The notes under the pieces are model-generated. The model did no database searches. It was not told the origin of the DNA and saw only the letters and a list, made by a program, of their open reading frames with translations. Made by a program: the position numbers and the translations under genes. A stretch of DNA of 64,000 nt from Cognatiyoonia sediminum (lineage in GTDB: Bacteria > Pseudomonadota > Alphaproteobacteria > Rhodobacterales > Rhodobacteraceae): NCBI RefSeq assembly GCF_900129845.1, contig NZ_FQXB01000001.1, positions 620,001 through 684,000 of the forward strand, in the 5' to 3' direction. Position 1 is the first letter of the stretch; every line of letters begins with the position of its first letter. Shown piece after piece: positions 9,803-18,435 of this stretch.

Positions 9803-10507
9803 ATGAACGAACATATTTCATCCGCCTACGATCGTGACTTAGAAGCGCTGATCACGCTTATCATGAAGATGGGTGGATTGGTCGAAGATGCTATCTTGAA
9901 CGCGGCGCAATCGCTTGAGAAGCGGGATGTCGAATTGGCTGAAGCTGTGCGGAATGGCGACAAAGCCATCGACGCCTTGGAAGTCGAAATCAACGACGAA
10001 GCGGCGCGTGTGATCGCGTTACGTGCGCCAGTTTCAAAGGATCTGCGTTCCATCCTGACCGTTCTTCGCCTCGCTGCGAGCCTTGAGCGCATTGGTGACT
10101 ATTCCAAAAACATCGCCAAGCGTACCTCCGTTCTTGCCGATATGCAGCCGATCAACGGCGCTGATGCTGCCCTACGCCGGATGGCAAAGGAAGTTCAGGT
10201 GATGTTGAAAGACACGCTCGACGCTTACATCCGTGGTGACGCGGAGCTTGCCGAAGACGTGCGCCAGCGCGATCAAGAAGTTGACCAGATGTACAATGCG
10301 CTGTTCCGTGAGTTTCTCACATTCATGATGGAAGACCCGCGGCATATCACAGCCTGTATGCATCTTCATTTTATGGCCAAAAACGTGGAGCGGATGGGCG
10401 ACCTCACGACTAATATGGCCGAACAAGTTATTTATCTCGTAACGGGTGAAATGCCGGATGAGGCGCGCCCGAAGTCAGACAAAACAGCTTTCATCGGTGA
10501 AGTTTAG
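9803..10507 (+). CDS. phoU: Phosphate signalling complex protein PhoU
   Basis: A 234-residue all-helical PhoU with two repeated three-helix bundles. It links the Pst transporter to PhoR and represses the Pho regulon when phosphate is abundant. The conserved segments LRSILTVLRLAASLERIGDYSKNIA (split here as LRSILTVLRLA and ERIGDYSKNI) and the second-repeat RMGDLTTNMAE are present. It lies 15 bases after pstB, with a CGGAG ribosome site, and 11 bases before phoB. Confidence 0.96.
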   Translation: MNEHISSAYDRDLEALITLIMKMGGLVEDAILNAAQSLEKRDVELAEAVRNGDKAIDALEVEINDEAARVIALRAPVSKDLRSILTVLRLAASLERIGDYSKNIAKRTSVLADMQPINGADAALRRMAKEVQVMLKDTLDAYIRGDAELAEDVRQRDQEVDQMYNALFREFLTFMMEDPRHITACMHLHFMAKNVERMGDLTTNMAEQVIYLVTGEMPDEARPKSDKTAFIGEV

Positions 10508-10518
10508 GATAAATTGCG

Positions 10519-11208
10519 ATGTCTCTCCCACAGCCGCATGTCCTCGTCGTAGAAGACGAACCAGCCCAGCGTGAAGTTCTCGCCTACAACATAGAGGCCG
10601 AGGGCTTCCGCGTCAGCCGCGCCGAGAATGGTGAAGATGGGCTGATGATGGTCAACGAAGACCCGCCCGATGTGATCGTTCTGGATTGGATGATGCCGAT
10701 CCTCTCTGGCATCGAAGTCTGTCGTAGGCTGAAGATCAGCCCTGAAACACGCAATATCCCAATCATCATGCTCTCTGCTAAGTCAGAGGAAATCGACAAG
10801 GTGCGCGGGCTGGAAACCGGTGCTGACGACTATGTGGTCAAACCCTATTCCGTCAGTGAGTTGATGGCGCGTGTGCGCACTCAGTTGCGTCGTGTCAGAC
10901 CGTCAACGGTCGGTCAGGTCCTAACTTATGACGACATAGTTTTGGACAGCGAAACCCACAGGGTTACGCGAGGCGATGAACAGCTGAAGCTTGGCCCAAC
11001 CGAATTCCGCTTGCTCAGTACGTTCATGGAGAAACCCGGTCGCGTCTGGTCACGCGATCAACTTCTTGATCGGGTCTGGGGCCGCGACATCTATGTCGAT
11101 ACACGTACCGTTGACGTCCACGTTGGAAGGTTACGCAAGGTGCTAACCGGGAACGGCGGGGAAGACCCCGTGCGGACGGTGCGTGGTGCGGGGTATGCAT
11201 TGGGCTAA
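10519..11208 (+). CDS. phoB: Phosphate regulon response regulator PhoB
   Basis: An OmpR/PhoB-type response regulator of 229 residues. The receiver domain shows the acidic pocket E12-D13, phospho-acceptor D56 (VLDWMMP), S86 and K108. The C-terminal winged-helix DNA-binding domain covers about 130-228, with TRTVDVHVGRLRKVL as the recognition helix region. It should bind the 11-bp-spaced heptamers found before phoR and pstS. Being last in the operon, it is autoregulated if the PHO boxes work. Confidence 0.96.
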   Translation: MSLPQPHVLVVEDEPAQREVLAYNIEAEGFRVSRAENGEDGLMMVNEDPPDVIVLDWMMPILSGIEVCRRLKISPETRNIPIIMLSAKSEEIDKVRGLETGADDYVVKPYSVSELMARVRTQLRRVRPSTVGQVLTYDDIVLDSETHRVTRGDEQLKLGPTEFRLLSTFMEKPGRVWSRDQLLDRVWGRDIYVDTRTVDVHVGRLRKVLTGNGGEDPVRTVRGAGYALG

Positions 11209-11220
11209 AGTGTTGCCATA

Positions 11221-11236
11221 GTCTCCTCAAGGAGAC
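11221..11236 (+). promoter_or_regulatory. Inverted repeat enclosing the doeA ribosome-binding site
   Basis: GTCTCCT and AGGAGAC are perfect inverted arms around a 2-base centre. The right arm contains the AAGGAG Shine-Dalgarno of the next gene, whose ATG starts at 11241. Folding in RNA would sequester the site (the minimal loop would need to open one or two pairs). It may be an operator in DNA or a translational control element. Pattern-based. Confidence 0.45.
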
Positions 11237-11240
11237 TTTA

Positions 11241-12416
11241 ATGCCGAACCCGAACCCGCCTTTCTCCATCCTAGAATATCAGTCGCGATCAGAAAAAACG
11301 CGTCTGGCGATGCAGAAAGCAGAATTAGAAGTTCTGCTCCTCACTGACCCATCTAACATGGCGTGGCTCACGGGATACGACGGTTGGTCTTTCTATGTTC
11401 ATCAAGGTGTCTTGGTAACTTTGGACAATGATCCGATTTGGTGGGGTCGTGGAATTGACCTCGCCGGAGCAAATCGAACCGTCTGGATGAATGACGCGCA
11501 AAATCGTGGATACGAAGACGCCTACGTTCAGAACCCGAAAAGACATCCCATGTCAGATTTGGCCGAGATTTTAAGAGACCTCTCGGTTTTAAATAAGACA
11601 CTCGGTGTCGAGCTCGACAATTACTATTTCTGTGCCAAGGCCCATCAAACTCTCGAGGCCGAAGGCATAAAGACACAAGACGCGACAGGGTTGGTCAATT
11701 GGCTTCGTGCAAAGAAATCAGAAGCTGAAATCGAATACATGCGCCGAGCGGGAAAAATTGTCACTTGCATGCACCAAACGATTTTAGAAGCGGCCAAACC
11801 TGGAATGCGGAAAAATGATCTGGTCGCAGAAATTTACCGAACCGGAATACAAGGTGCTGATGGTCATTGGGGTGACTATCCCGCAATTGTTCCGATGGCC
11901 CCATCTGGATTGGACGCAACTGCCGCCCATCTGACTTGGGATGATGCACCACTCGAAAAGGACATTGGCACTTTTTTCGAAATTGCCGGCGCATATCGAA
12001 GGTATCAATGCCCTCAATCAAGAACCTTATCCTTAGGTTCGGTTCCAGAAAGGTATCAAAAGGCAGAAGAGGCGGTGCAAAATGCCACCGATGCCGTGCT
12101 GGCGCTCGCAAAGCCCGGCGTTCTTTGCGAGGACCTAGCAAATGCATTTGACACCACGCTAGGAAAACATGGGTTCGAAAAGGATAACCGCTGCGGTTAC
12201 TCGATTGGATTGAGTTACCCGCCAGACTGGGGTGAGCGAACTATGTCACTCAGAGCAGGTGATACGACGCCTTTGGAAGCCGGAATGACGTTTCATTTCA
12301 TGCCGGCACTCTGGCTCGATGACGGAGGAATAGAAACAACCGAACCCATCCTGATTACTGAACAGGGGTGTGAAAAGATTTGCGGAACGCCGAGCGGGCT
12401 GATGGTTAAGCCTTAA
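11241..12416 (+). CDS. doeA: Ectoine hydrolase DoeA (M24 family)
   Basis: A 391-residue creatinase/aminopeptidase-P-fold protein. Across its length it carries the segments I associate with ectoine hydrolase DoeA/EutD: DPSNMAWLTGYDGWSFYVHQ (36-55), LGVELDNYYF, GDYPAIVPM, HLTWDDAPLE, GTFFEIAGAY and GLSYPPDWGERTMSLR. DoeA opens the ectoine ring to N-alpha-acetyl-diaminobutyrate, the first step of ectoine use. The usual partners (doeB, doeC, doeD, transporter) are not in this window. The gene looks more A+T rich than its neighbours, which could mean separate acquisition. It ends overlapping the convergent gnd by 4 bases. Confidence 0.86.
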   Translation: MPNPNPPFSILEYQSRSEKTRLAMQKAELEVLLLTDPSNMAWLTGYDGWSFYVHQGVLVTLDNDPIWWGRGIDLAGANRTVWMNDAQNRGYEDAYVQNPKRHPMSDLAEILRDLSVLNKTLGVELDNYYFCAKAHQTLEAEGIKTQDATGLVNWLRAKKSEAEIEYMRRAGKIVTCMHQTILEAAKPGMRKNDLVAEIYRTGIQGADGHWGDYPAIVPMAPSGLDATAAHLTWDDAPLEKDIGTFFEIAGAYRRYQCPQSRTLSLGSVPERYQKAEEAVQNATDAVLALAKPGVLCEDLANAFDTTLGKHGFEKDNRCGYSIGLSYPPDWGERTMSLRAGDTTPLEAGMTFHFMPALWLDDGGIETTEPILITEQGCEKICGTPSGLMVKP

Positions 12417-13807
12417 TCCGCCCAAGGCCCGTGTTGGCCTTCGCTGCCGTCAATATGCACGAAACTATGACGACCGAAAAAGTCTCTTTGGCCTTGGATC
12501 ATATTCGCCGTACCGCGCGCTGTCCGCATCGTATCGAAGTAGGATAGGCCAGACAACAGCGCAGGTGCCGCCAAGCCGTGCAACGCAGCCTGTGCTACGA
12601 CCTGCCGCAATGCCCCATGGTTCTTTTTCAGATGATCGGAGAAATAGGGCGCGAACATGAGGTTGCGCTCTGGGTCTTCGGTTAATGCTTCCGACATATC
12701 GTTCAACATCGCAGACCGAATGATACAGCCTTCGCGCCATACCTCGGCAATTGCGGGTAGGGGCAGGGACCATTGAAATTCTTCAGATGCCGCGGAAAGC
12801 ATGACAAACCCTTGCGCGTAGCAGAGGATTTTCCCTGCAATAAGAGCTTGTTCCAGGGTATCGATTGATAGCGTTTCGTGCGGTAAATGCTTCGGAGCCG
12901 CTCCGAAAAGTTCTTCACCCAATGCGCGTGCATCCCGACGCGACGACAGATTGCGCGCAGCTACCGCGGCCTCTATGGCGGGGACCGGAGCTGCGAGATG
13001 CTGTGCCTCAATTGCGGTCCAACGGCCTGTGCCTTTTTGACCGGCCGCATCCACGATTGCATCCAACATCGCGCCGCCGGTTTTTGGGTCAATGGCTTTG
13101 GCCACCTCGCCGGAAATTTCGATCAGATAGGATTGCAACGGCCCTTTGTTCCACGCCTCAAACACGCCGCCGATGGCTGCTGCATCCATTCCCATGCCGT
13201 CTCGCATGATGCCATAGACCTCGGCAATCATTTGCATGTCGGCGTATTCGATGCCGTTATGAACAGCTTTTACAAAGTGTCCGGCGCCATCTGGCCCCAT
13301 CCATGTGGCGCAAGGCTGGCCTTCATACTTTGCACTGATCGCTTCGAGAATATGAGCGACGGAGTCCCAAGATTCCTTCGGACCACCGCCCATGATGGAG
13401 GGGCCATGGCGCGCGCCATCTTCGCCACCAGACACACCGATACCGATAAACGGCTCGCCCGATGCAGCGCGGGTACGGGTATTGTGAAAGTTCGCATTGC
13501 CTGCATCGATAATCATATCTTCAGGGTCGAGCAGGGGGCGCAGTTGCGCGATCTGATCATCGACAGGACCGCCGGCAGGCACCATCAAAATGATCGCTCT
13601 TGGGGATTTGAGAGCGGCGATAAGCTCTTCATATGTCTCAGTTGCTATAATTTTGTCGGCCAGCTCTCCGGCTTCGGCCTTAAAGGCGTGGGTCACTTTG
13701 GTGCGACGGTTCCAGACCGCGATGTCGAACCCTTTTTCAGCGATGTTGAGCGACAGCGCCGATCCCATCGTTCCCAAACCGATCAAACCAATGTCACACA
13801 GCGCCAT
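12413..13807 (-). CDS. gnd: 6-phosphogluconate dehydrogenase, decarboxylating
   Basis: Oxidises 6-phosphogluconate to ribulose 5-phosphate and CO2 with NADP in the pentose phosphate pathway. The 464-residue protein has the dinucleotide-binding GLIGLGTMG (7-15), NRRT (33-36, NADP preference), GVSGGEDGARHGPSIMGGG around 123-141, catalytic K179 and HNGIEY (182-187). Length is normal for the long (460-480) class. It is a single gene between doeA and the bhc cluster, reading the same way as bhcD but 81 bases downstream of it. Confidence 0.96.
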   Translation of the reverse strand: MALCDIGLIGLGTMGSALSLNIAEKGFDIAVWNRRTKVTHAFKAEAGELADKIIATETYEELIAALKSPRAIILMVPAGGPVDDQIAQLRPLLDPEDMIIDAGNANFHNTRTRAASGEPFIGIGVSGGEDGARHGPSIMGGGPKESWDSVAHILEAISAKYEGQPCATWMGPDGAGHFVKAVHNGIEYADMQMIAEVYGIMRDGMGMDAAAIGGVFEAWNKGPLQSYLIEISGEVAKAIDPKTGGAMLDAIVDAAGQKGTGRWTAIEAQHLAAPVPAIEAAVAARNLSSRRDARALGEELFGAAPKHLPHETLSIDTLEQALIAGKILCYAQGFVMLSAASEEFQWSLPLPAIAEVWREGCIIRSAMLNDMSEALTEDPERNLMFAPYFSDHLKKNHGALRQVVAQAALHGLAAPALLSGLSYFDTMRTARGTANMIQGQRDFFGRHSFVHIDGSEGQHGPWAD

Positions 13808-13888
13808 AGCACCCTCCCTCTGCTCTATGAGAGGATTTTATCTAGCATGATCGGGAATGGAAATGCGGAAACGGTCTCAGAGAGCGTT

Positions 13889-14854
13889 CTAGAAATCGAC
13901 CTCAATCGCGATGCCCTTGGCAGCGGCCAAGTCCACAACACTGGCTGCGACTGCAAGGTCTTGTAAACCAACGCCAGTCCCATCGAACAAGGTGATTTGG
14001 TCTTCGTCAATCCGCCCTGCATGAGTTCCGTTAATCACGGCGCCGAGCTCGTTGACATCGTTCTGACTGATCAAGCCCTCAGCAATCGCGTGCTGCGCTT
14101 CGCCGATAGAGATTGATTGAGCGACTTCGTCGGTAAAGACAGTCGCCGTTTCTAACAGCGCTGCCTCGACTTCTTTCTTTCCCTTGGTGTCCGTTCCCAT
14201 GCAAGCGATATGTGTGCCGCTACTAACGTGATCGGCCATCAAGCTGGGAGCAAAGGACGAGGTGATCGAAATGATCACATCCGCTTCGGTCATACCGCTC
14301 AGGTCCACAGCTTCGAACGGTAGCCCAGCCTCTTCTGCCACTTTCTCGATATTAGGCAACATCTCAGGATGGAGGTTCCATCCAATGACCTTCTCAAAGT
14401 CGCGTTGCTCTAATGCAGCGCGCAATTGGAACGTTGCCTGATGTCCCGCGCCAACCATACCGATCACTTTGGCATCTTTCCGCGCCAGATGCTTAATCGA
14501 CACGGATGAGGCGGCGGCGGTTCTCAATGCGGTCAACAAATTGCCACCAACCATCGCCTTGGCCTTACCGGTATCAGGATCAAACAAAAACACCGTTGAT
14601 TGGTGATTGATCAGATTGCGTTTTTCCAGATTGTTGGGCCAATAGCCTCCAGCTTTGAGCCCCAAAGTCAGCCCCGCCTGATCAAAACCGCCCTTAAAGC
14701 CGTAAAGCGCGTCTTCATGTCCAATTGCCTCTCTGACGACCGGAAAGTTGTAGGCGTCGCCTGCGGACATGGCCGCAAAAACCTTTTCTACAGCATCAAA
14801 CGCGGCTTTGCGTGTCATTAGCCCAGCAATTTCGCGCTCAGGAACGATGATCAT
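13889..14854 (-). CDS. bhcD: Iminosuccinate reductase BhcD (ornithine cyclodeaminase family)
   Basis: A 321-residue member of the ornithine cyclodeaminase/mu-crystallin family with a nucleotide-binding motif GMVGAGHQA (132-140). In the beta-hydroxyaspartate cycle this enzyme reduces iminosuccinate to L-aspartate with NAD(P)H, regenerating the amino donor. Its place as the last gene after bhcA-bhcB-bhcC homologues is what makes the specific call strong; by family alone it could be an ornithine or alanine dehydrogenase-like protein. It is 84 bases downstream of bhcC with a hairpin between. Confidence 0.9.
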   Translation of the reverse strand: MIIVPEREIAGLMTRKAAFDAVEKVFAAMSAGDAYNFPVVREAIGHEDALYGFKGGFDQAGLTLGLKAGGYWPNNLEKRNLINHQSTVFLFDPDTGKAKAMVGGNLLTALRTAAASSVSIKHLARKDAKVIGMVGAGHQATFQLRAALEQRDFEKVIGWNLHPEMLPNIEKVAEEAGLPFEAVDLSGMTEADVIISITSSFAPSLMADHVSSGTHIACMGTDTKGKKEVEAALLETATVFTDEVAQSISIGEAQHAIAEGLISQNDVNELGAVINGTHAGRIDEDQITLFDGTGVGLQDLAVAASVVDLAAAKGIAIEVDF

Positions 14855-14874
14855 AGGGGTACTCCAGGTAGTGT

Positions 14875-14896
14875 GGGGCAGGACTTAGCCTGCCCC
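14875..14896 (-). other. Intercistronic stem-loop between bhcC and bhcD
   Basis: GGGGCAGG and CCTGCCCC form a perfect 8-bp stem around a 6-base loop, 21 bases upstream of bhcD. No T-run follows on the transcribed strand, so it is more likely an mRNA-stability or processing element than a terminator. Confidence 0.55.
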
Positions 14897-14938
14897 GATG
14901 GGAGGTGGTCAAACATGACCGAGGAAAAGGGATCGAAC

Positions 14939-16099
14939 TTAGTAGGCCTTGCCGCGTGCTGACACTGGCCAAACCGTTTCGACAACGCCGTTGCGTACGC
15001 CGACATACCAATCATGCACATTTGCAGTTGGATCGCAGTGGCCGGGGACAAGCCAAAGCTTGTCATTCACTTTCAAAACCGCATCAGGATCGGCCACGAC
15101 ACCATGCTCATCAGAGCATTTGACGTATTCAACATCGGTCCGGCCGTAGATGACAGGCAACCCGCTATCCACGGACTGGGCTTTAAGACCTGCATCCACA
15201 ATGGCCTTGTCCGCCTTTGCGTGGCTCATTACCGAGGTCAGCAAGAAGAACGCGTTCTCCCATTCAGCTTGGTCGATCCGATTGCCGTCTTTATCGAGGA
15301 TGCGGCCATAGTCAGCGTCCATAAAGGCGTAGGATCCGCACTGAAGTTCGTTGAAGACTCCAGAGTTCGATTCAAAATAGTAGCTGCCTGTACCACCACC
15401 TGAAACCAGTTCTGGTTTCAAACCAACAGGTTCAAGAAGATCAATTGCCTCCTTAACCATCGCAACCGCAGCTTCAATCTTCGCTTTGCGATCGTCGTAG
15501 CTATCCATGTGCTGCATCGCGCCTTGGTAGGCTTGAATGCCTGTGAACTTAAGGCCCTCTGCCGCATCAATCGCCTTGGCGATGGTCAGTACGTTTTCGG
15601 CACCGATCACGCCGCAACGACCCGCGCCAACATCCATTTCGATGAAGCATTCGATCTGCGTGCCGTGGCGCACGGCGGCTTCTGACAATTCGGCGACGTT
15701 GTCGATGTCGTCGACGCAAACAATCGTGCGCGCCCCGAACTTCGGTAACTGAGCCAAACGGTCGATCTTACGAGGATGACGGACTTGGTTCGACACCAGA
15801 ACATCCTTGATCCCACCACGCGCGAAGACCTCAGCTTCAGATACCTTCTGGCAGCAAACGCCTACGGCACCGCCCAGACGCTCTTGCAGCTTTGCGACAT
15901 CAACGGACTTGTGCATCTTGCCATGAACGCGATGGCGCATTCCGTGCGCTTTGGCGTAATCGCCCATCTTTTTGATGTTCCGCTCCAACGCATCAAGATC
16001 CAAGACCAAAGCGGGTGTTTGAATGTCATCGGCTTTCATGCCTGGCAGGGCAGGTACGTCATATCCTACGTCGAGTTGTTCAAAGTCCATATCTTTCAT
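14939..16099 (-). CDS. bhcC: beta-Hydroxyaspartate aldolase BhcC (D-threonine aldolase family)
   Basis: A 386-residue PLP- and metal-dependent aldolase that joins glycine and glyoxylate to (2R,3S)-beta-hydroxyaspartate. The PLP lysine is probably K61 in RVHGKMHKS, aligned with the PHxKTHK motif of D-threonine aldolases. The metal-binding motif GHCDPT is at 353-358 (H354, D356). I start at MKDMDFEQLDVG (16099); the frame stays open 80 codons further upstream only because it shadows bhcB. It is 5 bases after bhcB. The assignment rests on family plus operon context. Confidence 0.9.
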   Translation of the reverse strand: MKDMDFEQLDVGYDVPALPGMKADDIQTPALVLDLDALERNIKKMGDYAKAHGMRHRVHGKMHKSVDVAKLQERLGGAVGVCCQKVSEAEVFARGGIKDVLVSNQVRHPRKIDRLAQLPKFGARTIVCVDDIDNVAELSEAAVRHGTQIECFIEMDVGAGRCGVIGAENVLTIAKAIDAAEGLKFTGIQAYQGAMQHMDSYDDRKAKIEAAVAMVKEAIDLLEPVGLKPELVSGGGTGSYYFESNSGVFNELQCGSYAFMDADYGRILDKDGNRIDQAEWENAFFLLTSVMSHAKADKAIVDAGLKAQSVDSGLPVIYGRTDVEYVKCSDEHGVVADPDAVLKVNDKLWLVPGHCDPTANVHDWYVGVRNGVVETVWPVSARGKAY

Positions 16100-16104
16100 G
16101 GGTC

Positions 16105-17076
16105 TTATGCTCCTAATGTCCAAGGCAGCTTGTCGAGATCGACATTCCCGCCAGTGATAATGATGCCGACGCGTTTGCCAGCGAAGCGATCTGTGTTTTT
16201 GAGAACCGTAGCCAGAGGCACAGCCGATGACGGCTCCATCACGATGCGCAAATGCTTCCACGTCAGCTTCATCGCATCGATGATTTCCTCTTCGGACGCG
16301 GTCAGAATATCGGTCACATGGTTTGAAACGAAATGCCAAGTCCGCTCTTTCAAAGGCACCAACAATCCGTCAGCGATGGTTTTTGGCGCATCATCGGCAA
16401 TGATATAGCCAGCCTTGAAGCTGCGCATCGCATCGTCGGCTTGTTCAGGTTCAGCCGCAATGATCTGCGTCTCTGGTGCCAAGGTCGACAGGGTCAAACA
16501 GGTGCCAGAAACCATGCCGCCGCCGCCGATTGGCGCCATAGCGATGTCAAGGCCGCCGGTCTGCTCCATGAACTCCTTGGCGCAAGTGCCTTGTCCCGCA
16601 ATCACGCGTGGATCGTTGTATGGGTGAACGAAATCCCCGCCCGTTTCGGCCTGCACCTTAGCAAAGGTCGCCTCGCGCGCGGATGTCGAAGGTTCGCATT
16701 CCGTGATCTTGCCACCGTAGCGACGGACAGTATCTTTCTTTGCCTGCGGTGCTGTGCTTGGCATGACGACATTGCACGGGATGCCACGCAACATCGCGGC
16801 ATAGGACAGACAAGATGCATGGTTTCCGGACGAATGCGTGGCAACACCACGCTTGGCTTGGTCGTCATCCAAGCCAAACACCGCATTTGTCGCGCCACGC
16901 ACCTTAAACGCACCGGGTTCCTGAAAATTCTCACATTTAAAGAACAGCTCAGCACCCGTGAGTTCATTCAGATAGTTTGACGTCCGGATTGGTGTGCGAC
17001 GAATGTGCGGCTTGATCCGCTCGTGCGCTTCCAACATGTCCTCATAGGTTGGTATGTTCTCGACAATATCTTTCAT
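16105..17076 (-). CDS. bhcB: beta-Hydroxyaspartate dehydratase BhcB (serine/threonine dehydratase family)
   Basis: A 323-residue fold-type II PLP enzyme that dehydrates beta-hydroxyaspartate to iminosuccinate. The PLP lysine is K58 in FQEPGAFKVRGA. SSGNHA and the glycine loop GGGGM (phosphate binding) are also present. A plain threonine dehydratase or serine racemase would look similar; the flanking bhcA, bhcC and bhcD homologues decide. The start codon at 17076 shares one base with the bhcA stop (TGATG), indicating translational coupling. Confidence 0.9.
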   Translation of the reverse strand: MKDIVENIPTYEDMLEAHERIKPHIRRTPIRTSNYLNELTGAELFFKCENFQEPGAFKVRGATNAVFGLDDDQAKRGVATHSSGNHASCLSYAAMLRGIPCNVVMPSTAPQAKKDTVRRYGGKITECEPSTSAREATFAKVQAETGGDFVHPYNDPRVIAGQGTCAKEFMEQTGGLDIAMAPIGGGGMVSGTCLTLSTLAPETQIIAAEPEQADDAMRSFKAGYIIADDAPKTIADGLLVPLKERTWHFVSNHVTDILTASEEEIIDAMKLTWKHLRIVMEPSSAVPLATVLKNTDRFAGKRVGIIITGGNVDLDKLPWTLGA

Positions 17077-18266
17077 CACGCAACCTTCCGGTTTTCGATC
17101 GCTGGACCTGCGCGGTACACCTCTTGCGCAGCTGCGACGCCTGAGCCGAGCTCGATGTCTAACCCAAGGTCGACCATGCACATTTCAGCTGTGGCGATCC
17201 CCGACAAAGCCATAACGTCCGTCAGGCTCCCGAGATGGCCAATGCGGAAAACTTTTCCGGCGACTTCGCCAAGTCCAACCCCAAACGCGACACCATAGGT
17301 TTCAGCCGCATGGGTGACAATGTCGGTTGCATTGAAGCCAGCGGGCGTCCGAATGGCGCTTACTGTATCGGAGTAGAATTCTGGGGCGGTGGCGCATAAC
17401 TCCAGACCCCAAGCCGAAACTGCCGCGCGCACGCCACTGGCAATCCGAGTATGTCGGGCAAAGACGTTGTCCAGGCCCTCATCCAAAAGCATTTTACACG
17501 CTTCATTCAACCCGTTCATCAAGCCGACAGCTGGCGTGTAAGGATAGGCGTTGTTCGCATAGCCCGCCTGCATGTCGTGAACGTCAAAGAAAGTGCGATG
17601 CAGAGTGCCTGACTTAGTCGCGGCCATTGCCCGTTCGCTGAATCCGAGGATCGCCAGACCCGCTGGCAACATGAAGCCTTTCTGAGACCCCGTGACTGCT
17701 ACGTCCACGCCCCAGTTATCAAACTGGAAATCCATCGATCCAATTGAAGAAACACCATCGACCATAAACAGGGCAGGGTGGTTCACTGACTTAACCGCGC
17801 GCCCGATGGACGCAATGTCTGACTTAACGCCGGTTGCCGTTTCGTTGTGCGTCGCTAGGACCGCTTTGATTTTGAGTGCCTTATCTTTTGAGAGGATTTC
17901 AGCATATTTTTCCGCCGAGATCCCGTCGCCCCAATTGGTCTCTACGATTTGCACATTAAGACCGTGGCGTTCACAAAGATCGATCCAACGATGAGAGAAC
18001 ATGCCATTGCGCGCGACCAAAATCGTATCACCCGCTGAAAGAGTGTTCGTGATCGCTGTTTCCCAACCGCCAGTGCCGGATGCCGGAAAGATAAAGACTT
18101 CCGCTTTGGTCGTCTTCAAAATCTGCCGCACGCCGTCGAGTGCGGGATGCAGGATAGAACCGAACAATGGCGACCGATGGTCGATTGTTGGCATGTCACA
18201 TGCTTTGCGCAAATTCTCAGGGATGTTTGTCGGGCCGGGAATAAAGACCGGGTTCTGAAAACTCAT
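17076..18266 (-). CDS. bhcA: Aspartate-glyoxylate aminotransferase BhcA
   Basis: A 396-residue class V (alanine-glyoxylate type) aminotransferase. It makes glycine from glyoxylate using L-aspartate, releasing oxaloacetate, the cycle's product. The PLP lysine is K196 in VTGSQKGFML, and FIPGPTNIPE at the N-terminus is typical of the family. I choose ATG 18266 because a GGAGGAGA ribosome site sits at the right distance; the frame is open 14 codons further. First gene of bhcABCD and divergent from the regulator bhcR. Confidence 0.92.
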   Translation of the reverse strand: MSFQNPVFIPGPTNIPENLRKACDMPTIDHRSPLFGSILHPALDGVRQILKTTKAEVFIFPASGTGGWETAITNTLSAGDTILVARNGMFSHRWIDLCERHGLNVQIVETNWGDGISAEKYAEILSKDKALKIKAVLATHNETATGVKSDIASIGRAVKSVNHPALFMVDGVSSIGSMDFQFDNWGVDVAVTGSQKGFMLPAGLAILGFSERAMAATKSGTLHRTFFDVHDMQAGYANNAYPYTPAVGLMNGLNEACKMLLDEGLDNVFARHTRIASGVRAAVSAWGLELCATAPEFYSDTVSAIRTPAGFNATDIVTHAAETYGVAFGVGLGEVAGKVFRIGHLGSLTDVMALSGIATAEMCMVDLGLDIELGSGVAAAQEVYRAGPAIENRKVA

Positions 18267-18435
18267 AGCCATCTCCTCCAAATGGGATAAAGTGGTTTTA
18301 GCGTTCATGCCCTGCGAGTTAAATTTTTTTGAAAACTTTTTTCATAAATGGGAAAGCAGAAATTGAATCACGTTATCAATGACTTGAATTTTTCAAATTA
18401 CGAAATATATTTTTATAAAATGAAAAAGGTGCGTG
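18267..18435 (+). promoter_or_regulatory. bhcA-bhcR divergent control region
   Basis: The 169-bp spacer between the divergent bhcA and bhcR genes is markedly A+T rich. It contains TTGAATTTTTCAA (18384-18396), a perfect 5-bp palindrome around TTT, and a second A/T tract with TTTTGAAAAC near 18327-18336. These are plausible BhcR operator half-sites. IclR regulators commonly bind such spacers; the exact sites are inferred. Confidence 0.5.

Noticed and set aside
12887-13966. A 359-codon plus-strand frame opposite gnd
   Set aside because: gnd has all family motifs over the same bases; the antisense product is cysteine- and histidine-rich noise without a ribosome site.
16100-16339. An 80-codon N-terminal extension of bhcC
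   Set aside because: It overlaps the bhcB coding region and lacks homology; the start at 16099 gives the normal BhcC N-terminus.
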